Positions 33,890 through 41,017 of a DNA stretch of 64,000 nt are shown piece after piece. The stretch comes from Pseudomonas alcaliphila JAB1 (GTDB taxonomy: Bacteria > Pseudomonadota > Gammaproteobacteria > Pseudomonadales > Pseudomonadaceae), in the NCBI RefSeq assembly GCF_001941865.1, contig NZ_CP016162.1, positions 186,001 to 250,000 of the forward strand. The letters run 5' to 3'. The position numbers and the translations under genes are program-made. Positions within the stretch are counted from its first letter, which is position 1; each line of letters begins with the position of its first letter. The notes under the pieces are model-generated. The model saw nothing but the letters and a program-made list of their open reading frames with translations. It made no database searches and had not been told where the DNA came from.

Positions 33890-35314
33890 GTGAATGACGC
33901 CGTCGCGCTGGAAGACGTCATGCTGGCGCTGGCCATGGTCGGTGACCTGAGCATGGGCCAGCCCATCGACCAGTCGCGGCGTACCGCGCGCCTGGCGCAA
34001 TGGCTCGTACAGGCCGGTGGCGGTGATCAGGCGCAAATCGATGCAGCCCGGCAGGTGGCGCTGCTGCGCTGGTCCGGCTGTACCGCCAACGCCGACGGCT
34101 TCATGCGTCTGCTCGGTGACGACGTCGGCGGCCGCCGCGCCATGCTCGCGCAAACCCTCGATGCCGCCGGCCAACGTGCCATGTTGCGCACCACGCCGCT
34201 GGCCCAGGTGCATTGCGAGATCGCCGGCGATATCGCCCGCACTCTGGCGCTGGGTGTGGAGGTCGAGCGAGGTCTGCGCCATATCTTCGAGTGCTTCGAC
34301 GGCAGTGGCCGACCGCTGGGCCTGCGTCATCCCGATATTCCGCAGGTGGTTTACCACGTGGTGCTGGCTGGCGATCTGGAAATCCTCTCGCGCGCCCACG
34401 GCCTGGACGCGGCGCTGGAGTGGATCGGCGCGCAGGGTGATCGTCGTTATCCCGCTGAACTCGTCGGCCTGCTCAGCGGCCATGCAGCGGATTGGCTGCA
34501 AGCGCTGCGCACACCCGAGGGCGTGCAGCCTGCCAGCGGGCCGGAGGTTTCCCTGACCCTCGTGGGCGACGTGATCGATCTCAAACTGCCCTGGCTGGCC
34601 GGCTATTCACGCCAGGCCGCGAGCCTGGTGCGCGACGCTGCTCGGCTCTGGGGCTTGCCCGAAGATCGCCTCGACATGCTGGCCAAGGCCGCGCTGATCC
34701 ATGGCCTGGGCCGGGCGGCAGTGCCCAATCGAATCTGGAGTACGCCCGGCCCGCTGCTCGACGGTGATCTCGAAGCGGTGCGCCTGGTGCCCTACTGGAC
34801 GCACCGCGCCTGCAGCCAGATCGGTGGCCTGAGCGAAGCCGGGCAGCTGGCTGCGCACGCCTACGAACGCCTGGATGGCAGCGGCTATTTCCGCTCGCTG
34901 AGCGGCGACACGCTGAGCGCTGAACACCGCCTGCTGAGCGCCGCACTGGCCTGGCTCGCACTGCGCGGCGAACGCCCCTGGCGAGCGGCTCTCAGTGACG
35001 AGCAGGCCGCCCAAGTATTGCTGGATGAAGCCGAGCAGGGCCGCTTCGACCCGCGGGCCTGCCAGGCGGTGATCAGCGCTGCGCACGGCGAGCAGGCGCC
35101 GCTGGCCAGTAAACCCGGCAACGGCCTGCTCAGCGAACGCGAGACGCAGATTCTGCAGCGCATCAGCAGCGGGGCGAGTAACAAGGAAGTGGCGCGCGAC
35201 CTGGGCATCAGCCCGAGCACGGTGCGCACCCATGTCGAAAGCGTGTTCCGCAAGCTGCAGTGTTCGACGCGCGCGGCGGCAACCTTGAAGGCGCTGACGC
35301 TGGGAGTGATTTGA
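33890..35314 (+). CDS. LuxR-type regulator with degenerate HD-GYP domains
   Basis: A 474-residue protein from a GTG start preceded by AAAGGAGAG; a frame extending 33 codons earlier has no ribosome site. Residues about 10-200 look like a first HD-type helical domain (DLSMGQPIDQSRRTARLAQW). Residues about 230-380 look like a second domain of HD-GYP type, with MLAKAALIHGLGRAAVPNRI in place of the HD motif and AYERLDGSGYFRSLSGDTLS keeping the GYP-like loop. A LuxR helix-turn-helix ends the protein (LLSERETQILQRISSGASNK, LGISPSTVRTHVESVFRKLQ). The missing aspartate suggests no phosphodiesterase activity; it may sense a ligand. The divergent hydrolase gene is the likely target. Confidence 0.85.
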   Translation: MNDAVALEDVMLALAMVGDLSMGQPIDQSRRTARLAQWLVQAGGGDQAQIDAARQVALLRWSGCTANADGFMRLLGDDVGGRRAMLAQTLDAAGQRAMLRTTPLAQVHCEIAGDIARTLALGVEVERGLRHIFECFDGSGRPLGLRHPDIPQVVYHVVLAGDLEILSRAHGLDAALEWIGAQGDRRYPAELVGLLSGHAADWLQALRTPEGVQPASGPEVSLTLVGDVIDLKLPWLAGYSRQAASLVRDAARLWGLPEDRLDMLAKAALIHGLGRAAVPNRIWSTPGPLLDGDLEAVRLVPYWTHRACSQIGGLSEAGQLAAHAYERLDGSGYFRSLSGDTLSAEHRLLSAALAWLALRGERPWRAALSDEQAAQVLLDEAEQGRFDPRACQAVISAAHGEQAPLASKPGNGLLSERETQILQRISSGASNKEVARDLGISPSTVRTHVESVFRKLQCSTRAAATLKALTLGVI

Positions 35315-35469
35315 GAGCTGCATTGGTGTCTGGTGGCTGTCGTCTCGTCCAGAAATCCGACGGATTTAGCCTCTGGCCAACCGCATTTGGTTAACATGCG
35401 CCGTTTAGTTTTTGCCGCCGTGAGCTAGCTTGCTCCGGCTGCCAAGCGTTCAGACACGGAGCATCTGCA

Positions 35470-37869
35470 GTGAACCACGCGGTCCACAACAAACTGGTTT
35501 CTTTCATCTGGTCGATTGCCGACGACTGTCTGCGTGATGTGTATGTGCGTGGCAAGTATCGCGACGTTATCCTGCCCATGGTGGTGTTGCGCCGCCTGGA
35601 TGCCCTGCTGGAGCCGACCAAGCCCAAGGTGATGGAAGAGCTGGCCTTCCAGCGCAGCGCCATGAGCACTACCGAGCTGGACGATAGCGCCCTGCGCGCG
35701 GCATCAGGCTACGTGTTCTACAACATCAGCAACTGGACGCTGAGCCAGCTCTACAAGACCGCCACCAACAACCAGCAGATTCTCCAGGCTAACGTCGAGG
35801 AATACCTCGACGGCTTCAGCGACAACGTCAAGGACATCATCCGCCGCTTCAACCTCAAGGCCCAGGTGCGCCACATGGCCAGCAAGGACGTGCTGCTGGA
35901 CGTGCTGGAGAAGTTTACCTCGCCCTATATCAACCTCACCCCCGCAGACGCGGAAGACCCCAAGGGCAACCGCCTGTCAGCCCTGAGCAACCTGGGCATG
36001 GGCTACGTCTTCGAGGAGCTGATCCGCAAGTTCAACGAAGAGAACAACGAAGAGGCCGGCGAACACTTCACCCCGCGCGAAGTGATCGAACTGATGACTC
36101 ACCTGGTCTTCGACCCGATCAAGGATCGCCTGCCCAACGTCATGACCATCTACGACCCGGCCTGCGGCAGCGGCGGCATGCTCACCGAGTCGCAGAACTT
36201 CATCGAGGAGAAGTACCCCGCGCAGGGCACCACGCGCGATGTCCACCTGTACGGCAAGGAAATCAACGACGAGACCTATGCCATCTGCAAGTCGGACATG
36301 ATGATCAAGGGCAACAACCCGGCCAACATCCGCCCCGGTTCCACCCTGTCGGTGGACGAGTTTGCCGGCAGCCGTTTCGATTTCATGCTGTCCAACCCGC
36401 CTTACGGCAAGAGCTGGGCCAGCGAGCAGAAATTCATCAAGGACGGCGGCGATGTCATCGACCCGCGCTTCAAGGTCAGCCTCGCAGACTACTGGGGCAA
36501 CCTGGAGATGCAGGACGCCACCCCGCGCTCCAGCGACGGCCAACTGCTGTTCCTCATGGAAATGGTCAGCAAGATGAAGGCACCAGGCGACAGCGGCCTC
36601 GGCTCGCGCATCGCCTCGGTGCACAACGGCTCCAGCCTGTTCACCGGCGACGCTGGCGGCGGCGAGAGCAATATCCGCCGTTACCTGATCGAGAACGACC
36701 TGCTCGACGCCATCATCCAGTTGCCCAACAACCTGTTCTACAACACCGGCATCACCACCTACATCTGGCTGCTGTCGAGCAACAAACCGGCGCAGCGCCG
36801 GGGCAAGGTGCAACTGATCGACGCCAGCCTGCTCTACCGCAAGCTGCGCAAGAACCTCGGCAACAAGAACTGCGAGTTCGCCCCCGAGCATATCGAGCAG
36901 ATCACCCAGACCTACCTTGACCTCGCCAGCATCGACCGCCCGGCTGGCGGCGACGGCATTGCCGCGCAGGTGTTCGACAACCGCGATTTCGGCTACCACA
37001 AGGTCAGCATCGAGCGGCCAGACCGGCGCAAGGCGCAGTTCAGTGCCGAGCGCATCGAAACCCTGCGCTTCGACAAGGCTCTGCGCGAGCCCATGCAGTG
37101 GATCTACCAGCAGTGGGGCGAAGCGGTGTACCAGGACGACACCCTGGCCCAGCACGAGAAAGCCATTCTCGCCTGGTGCGAAGAGCAAGGCCTGGAGCTC
37201 AACACCAAGCACCGCAAGAAGCTGCTGAGCCTGGAAACCTGGGCCAAGCAATCGCTGCTGTTTACCGTAGCCAACTACCTGATGCAGGCCATCGGCCACG
37301 AGGAGTTCGACGACTTCAACCTGTTCGCCAAACTGGTGGACAAGGTGCTCAAGCAACTGGGCAAGGACGCCGGCATCAAGCTCGCCGCCAGCGAGCGCAA
37401 CCAGCTGCTCAATGCCGTGAGCTGGTACGACGAAAACGCCGCCAAGGTCATTCGCAAGGTGGAGAAGTTCGACCGCGCCGAACTGGCTGCGCTGCTCGGC
37501 CGCTTGGGCTGTAATGAAGTCGACCTACCGGATTTCGGTTACTACCCGAGCGACAAGGCTGGCGAATTTATCACCTACGAGCCCAACAGCGACCTGCGCG
37601 ACAGCGAAAGCATCCCCCTGGCCGATTCCATCCACCGCTTCTTCAAGGCCGAAGTGCAGCCCCATGTGGCAGAAGCCTGGATCAATCTGGAGTCGGTAAA
37701 GATCGGCTACGAGATCAGCTTCAATAAATACTTCTACAAGCATCAGCCACTGCGCAGCATGGAAGAGGTGGCGCGGGAGATCGTGGCGCTGGAGCAGCAG
37801 GCGGAAGGGTTGATTGCGGAGATTTTGGGGCTGGATGTCGCCGAACTGTCGGGTGCTAGTCATGGCTAA
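35470..37869 (+). CDS. hsdM: Type I restriction-modification DNA methyltransferase subunit HsdM
   Basis: A 799-residue N6-adenine methyltransferase from a GTG start (GGAG lies eight bases upstream). The N-terminal HsdM_N domain covers about residues 1-150 (HNKLVSFIWSIADDCLRDVY), and the N6_Mtase domain about 170-480. It has motif I YDPACGSGGML near residue 229 and the catalytic NPPYG near residue 309. The C-terminal extension of about 300 residues (YHKVSIERPDRR, LLSLETWAKQSLLF) is longer than the usual 500-residue HsdM and is seen in a subset of type I systems. It overlaps hsdS by eight bases. It methylates the target site and pairs with HsdS in the M2S1 core. Confidence 0.96.
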   Translation: MNHAVHNKLVSFIWSIADDCLRDVYVRGKYRDVILPMVVLRRLDALLEPTKPKVMEELAFQRSAMSTTELDDSALRAASGYVFYNISNWTLSQLYKTATNNQQILQANVEEYLDGFSDNVKDIIRRFNLKAQVRHMASKDVLLDVLEKFTSPYINLTPADAEDPKGNRLSALSNLGMGYVFEELIRKFNEENNEEAGEHFTPREVIELMTHLVFDPIKDRLPNVMTIYDPACGSGGMLTESQNFIEEKYPAQGTTRDVHLYGKEINDETYAICKSDMMIKGNNPANIRPGSTLSVDEFAGSRFDFMLSNPPYGKSWASEQKFIKDGGDVIDPRFKVSLADYWGNLEMQDATPRSSDGQLLFLMEMVSKMKAPGDSGLGSRIASVHNGSSLFTGDAGGGESNIRRYLIENDLLDAIIQLPNNLFYNTGITTYIWLLSSNKPAQRRGKVQLIDASLLYRKLRKNLGNKNCEFAPEHIEQITQTYLDLASIDRPAGGDGIAAQVFDNRDFGYHKVSIERPDRRKAQFSAERIETLRFDKALREPMQWIYQQWGEAVYQDDTLAQHEKAILAWCEEQGLELNTKHRKKLLSLETWAKQSLLFTVANYLMQAIGHEEFDDFNLFAKLVDKVLKQLGKDAGIKLAASERNQLLNAVSWYDENAAKVIRKVEKFDRAELAALLGRLGCNEVDLPDFGYYPSDKAGEFITYEPNSDLRDSESIPLADSIHRFFKAEVQPHVAEAWINLESVKIGYEISFNKYFYKHQPLRSMEEVAREIVALEQQAEGLIAEILGLDVAELSGASHG

Positions 37870-39211
37870 TGCATTAGTAGGGGATACCAAATACAGCACT
37901 TATAAATATTCTGGGCTGGAGTGGCTTGGCAGTATTCCAAGCCACTGGGAAGTCAAAGCGCTCAAGCATGGTGCCACCATTGTTTTAGGTAAGATGCTCT
38001 GTCCCGAAAACAAGGGCGGGTATTTTTTACGGCCATATTTGAAATCAAAGAATATTCAGTGGTTGAATGCAGAAACATCCTCCGTTGATGAGATGTGGTT
38101 CTCAAAGGGAGAGATGGAGCTGTATCGTTTAAAAAAGGCCGACCTAGTGCTAAGCGAGGGAGGCGAAGTAGGCAAGACGTGCTATTGGAATGAAGAGCTG
38201 CCTGAATGCTATATCCAAAATTCGGCCCATAGGGTACGTTTTTTTAAAGGCCATAACCCTAGGTATTTCTTATATCAATTTTTTTCGGCAGGAAACATTG
38301 GGTACTTCGATTCAATAGTCAACAGAGTAAGTATTGCGCATTTAACCCGAGAAAAATTAGCCAATACAAATTTCGCTTTTCCTACTGAACAGGAGCAGGC
38401 GGATATCGCCCATTTTCTTGATCAGCAGTCGGTTCAAATTGATGCAGTAATACAGATCAAAGAACGCCAAATTGAACTGCTGAAAGAACGCAAGCAGATA
38501 TTGATCCAGCAGGCCGTAACCCGTGGCCTTGATCCGCATGCACCTATGCGCGATTCCGGTATCGAATGGATTGGTGAGATTCCGGCGCATTGGCAGGCGC
38601 GACGATTCAAGTACCTTTTTTCACAGAGCCAGTTACCTGTGCGCTCTGGTGACGGCGTCGTTACCTCGTATCGTGATGGGCAGGTGACTCTGCGCTCCAA
38701 TCGCCGTCTGTCAGGTTATACGGAAGCGATTCTTGAGGGTGGCTATCAAGGTGTTCGTAAAGGCCAGTTGGTGTTGAACTCAATGGATGCCTTTGAAGGA
38801 GCCATTGGCGTTTCGGAGTCCGATGGTAAATGCACCCCGGAGTATGTCGTTTGTGACTCGCTCTCCGATGAGTACTTGCCCGAATATTTCGCCTATCTGC
38901 TCAGGGAAATGGCGCTGGCTCGTTATATCCAGGTGATCTGCAACGCGGTTCGCCAGCGAGCCGTCCGCATCCGTTTCAATAACCTGGCTTCCCGCTTTAT
39001 GGTGGTTCCGCCGATTGAAGAGCAGCGAGCTATCGTTGCGCACATCAAGGCCGAAGCGGAAAAGCAGGAGGCTGCCGTGGCGTTGCTGGAGCAGCAAATC
39101 ACCAAACTCAAGGAATACAAGGCCACCCTGATCAATAGTGCCGTGACCGGCAAGATCAAGGTGCCGGGTGTGGTGGAGCCAACCGAGATCGAGGAACGGG
39201 AGATCGCCTGA
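37862..39211 (+). CDS. hsdS: Type I restriction-modification specificity subunit HsdS
   Basis: A 449-residue DNA-recognition subunit with two target-recognition domains and two conserved helical spacers. TRD1 starts GLEWLGSIPSHWEVKALKHG and is followed by the coiled-coil EQEQADIAHFLDQQSVQIDA. TRD2 starts DSGIEWIGEIPAHWQARRFK and is followed by EEQRAIVAHIKAEAEKQEAA. The region of TRD1 is visibly AT-rich against its neighbours, a sign of recent exchange. Its start lies inside the end of hsdM and its stop overlaps the next gene in a TGATG arrangement, so the three genes are translationally linked. The recognition sequence cannot be predicted. Confidence 0.96.
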   Translation: MANALVGDTKYSTYKYSGLEWLGSIPSHWEVKALKHGATIVLGKMLCPENKGGYFLRPYLKSKNIQWLNAETSSVDEMWFSKGEMELYRLKKADLVLSEGGEVGKTCYWNEELPECYIQNSAHRVRFFKGHNPRYFLYQFFSAGNIGYFDSIVNRVSIAHLTREKLANTNFAFPTEQEQADIAHFLDQQSVQIDAVIQIKERQIELLKERKQILIQQAVTRGLDPHAPMRDSGIEWIGEIPAHWQARRFKYLFSQSQLPVRSGDGVVTSYRDGQVTLRSNRRLSGYTEAILEGGYQGVRKGQLVLNSMDAFEGAIGVSESDGKCTPEYVVCDSLSDEYLPEYFAYLLREMALARYIQVICNAVRQRAVRIRFNNLASRFMVVPPIEEQRAIVAHIKAEAEKQEAAVALLEQQITKLKEYKATLINSAVTGKIKVPGVVEPTEIEEREIA

Positions 39212-40680
39212 TGAGCGTTGAGCGCGACCTGAGCTATCTGCAATCGCTGTTGCGGGAGCTGTGCGCGCTGCCGCAGGAAACCGAGTGGGTGGAGTTCAAG
39301 CAGGATAACGACGATGTTCCGCTGATTGGCGAATACATCTCCGCCCTGGCCAATGCCGCCGCCCTGCTTGGCAAGGAGTACGGCTACCTGCTGTGGGGCA
39401 TCGACGATGCCAGCCATGCCGTGATCGGCACGGCCTTCAAGCCTTCCACCGCACGTCATAAGCAGCAGGAGCTGGAGAGCTGGTTGCTGCAGAAGACCAC
39501 GCCGAAGATTCACTTCCGCTTCTTCGAGTTCGTCTCCGCCGAGGGGCTGCCGGTGGTGATCCTGGAAGTCCAGGCGGCTCGCCATACGCCGGTGCAGTTC
39601 GATGGCGTCGAATATATTCGCGTCGGCTCCTACAAGAAGAAGCTGCGCGAGTTTCCGGAAAAGGAGCGGGCGCTCTGGCGCGTGTTCGACCGTGTGCCCT
39701 TCGAGCAGCAACTGGCCGTGCAGAACCTCGGCATCGACCAGGTGCTCAAGCTGCTCGATTATTCGGCCTACTTCGACCTCACCCACCAGCCCCTGCCGGA
39801 AGGCCGTGAGGCGATCCTCGCTGCGCTGGCGGCAGACCGCATGATCCAGCGCAGTGACAGTGGGCAATGGCATATCTGCAACCTGGGCGCGATCCTCTTC
39901 GCCAAGCGTCTGCAGGACTTCCCCGTGCTAGGACGCAAGGCCGTGCGGCTGATTCACTACAAGGGCAACGGCAAGCTGGAAACCCTGCGCGAGCTGACTG
40001 GCAACAAGGGCTATGCCCTGGGCTTCGAGGGCTTGATCGACATCCTGAAAACCCTGCTGCCGGCCAACGAGGAAATCGGCAAGGCGTTCCGCCAGGAAGT
40101 GCCGATGTATCCGGAGCTGGCCCTGCGTGAGCTGGTGGCCAACGCCATCATCCACCAGGACTTCAATCTGAGCGGCACCGGGCCGATGATCGAGTTGTTC
40201 GAGCGCCGCCTGGAAATCACCAACCCCGGCGTGCCGCTGGTCGACCCGCAGCGCTTTCTCGACAGCCCGCCGCGCAGTCGCAACGAGGGGCTGGCCTCCT
40301 TCATGCGCCGCATCGGCATCTGCGAGGAACGTGGCAGCGGCATCGACAAGGTGGTGGCGCAGACCGAGCTGTACCAGCTACCGGCGCCGATCTTCGAACA
40401 GACCGACGAGCACACCCGTGTGGTGCTGTTCGCCCATCAGGACTACCGCGACATGGGCCAGGAGGATCGTATTCGTGCCTGCTATCAGCACTGCTGCCTG
40501 AAGTACGTGAACCGCGAACCGATGAACAACACCTCGTTGCGTCAGCGCTTCCAAATCGACGAAGGCAATAGCGCCATGGTCAGCCGAATCATCAAGCAGA
40601 CCATCGAGGCGGGGTTGATCCGTTTGTATGATCCGGCTGCCAACCGCAAGGCTTATCGTTATGTGCCCTGCTGGGCCTGA
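39211..40680 (+). CDS. AlbA_2/Schlafen-type ATPase-like regulator within the hsd operon
   Basis: A 489-residue protein of the COG2865 group. Residues about 20-140 form an AlbA_2 (Schlafen-like) domain (TEWVEFKQDNDDVPLIGEYI, LANAAALLGKEYGYLLWGID, DGVEYIRVGSYKKKLREFPE). Residues about 290-400 form an HATPase_c_4 domain with LRELVANAIIHQDFNLSG near residue 307 and ICEERGSGIDKV near residue 373. The C-terminal 80 residues look like a winged helix (NNTSLRQRFQIDEGNSAMVS). Members are found near type I systems as accessory proteins, and roles in regulation or defence are proposed. The start overlaps the hsdS stop by one base. It may act at the repeats just downstream. Confidence 0.88.
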   Translation: MSVERDLSYLQSLLRELCALPQETEWVEFKQDNDDVPLIGEYISALANAAALLGKEYGYLLWGIDDASHAVIGTAFKPSTARHKQQELESWLLQKTTPKIHFRFFEFVSAEGLPVVILEVQAARHTPVQFDGVEYIRVGSYKKKLREFPEKERALWRVFDRVPFEQQLAVQNLGIDQVLKLLDYSAYFDLTHQPLPEGREAILAALAADRMIQRSDSGQWHICNLGAILFAKRLQDFPVLGRKAVRLIHYKGNGKLETLRELTGNKGYALGFEGLIDILKTLLPANEEIGKAFRQEVPMYPELALRELVANAIIHQDFNLSGTGPMIELFERRLEITNPGVPLVDPQRFLDSPPRSRNEGLASFMRRIGICEERGSGIDKVVAQTELYQLPAPIFEQTDEHTRVVLFAHQDYRDMGQEDRIRACYQHCCLKYVNREPMNNTSLRQRFQIDEGNSAMVSRIIKQTIEAGLIRLYDPAANRKAYRYVPCWA

Positions 40681-40755
40681 CCGATCTCATTTGACGGTCA
40701 TTTGACTGGCGCACTCTTGGCGGCAGGGAAATCAGGCCAAAGGCCCAGGTTTTAG

Positions 40756-40847
40756 GCGCTTGCCGGCATGCCGCTCATTTGCCGGCCATTTGACTGAATG
40801 TCTAGCGCTAGACGAATAAGCCGATTCGTTAGACATTCGGCAAGCGC
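40756..40847. repeat. Nested inverted repeat 1 before hsdR
   Basis: Three tiers share one centre: GCGCTTGCCG (40756-40765) with CGGCAAGCGC (40838-40847), GAATGTCTA (40796-40804) with TAGACATTC (40830-40838), and ACGAAT with ATTCGT around AAGCCG. Confidence 0.7.
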
Positions 40848-40918
40848 TCAGCCCGCTTCACTACTGGCTGCGATGCCAGGTAAATCAGTGGGTTAGTGGT
40901 GGTTCAGGTAGGTGATGG

Positions 40919-40960
40919 CAAATGTCTAAGCCCTTCCTGGCCAAATGGTTTAGACATTTG
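40919..40960. repeat. Inverted repeat 2 before hsdR
   Basis: CAAATGTCTAA (40919-40929) pairs perfectly with TTAGACATTTG (40950-40960). The half-site ATGTCTA is shared with the nested repeat 80 bases upstream. It lies 58 bases before the hsdR start. Confidence 0.75.
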
Positions 40961-41017
40961 TACCCCGCGCCGGGCGAGCCTGGCGCAGGCAAGAAGGACA
41001 GGCACAAGGAAGCTGGC

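Larger units (their letters stand above)
40681..41017. promoter_or_regulatory. Repeat-dense control region before hsdR
   Basis: No gene is seen in this 337-base gap; an ATG frame in phase with hsdR begins at 40922 but carries no ribosome site. It holds direct CATTTGMC repeats in two pairs (40688, 40699; 40776, 40787), each pair 11 bases apart, plus two inverted repeats built on ATGTCTA/TAGACAT half-sites. The arrangement looks like a multi-site promoter or operator giving hsdR its own control. Confidence 0.6.

Noticed and set aside
40796..40838. An integron attC-like site (GTCTAAC-type box and matching end)
   Set aside because: Only about 43 bases long, one box has a mismatch (GCTAGAC), no integrase or cassette is near, and the same half-site recurs as a second plain inverted repeat, which fits an operator better.
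40922..41017. An earlier hsdR start giving 32 more residues
   Set aside because: The extension begins inside an inverted repeat, has no ribosome site and includes no conserved residues; AAGGA precedes the later ATG.
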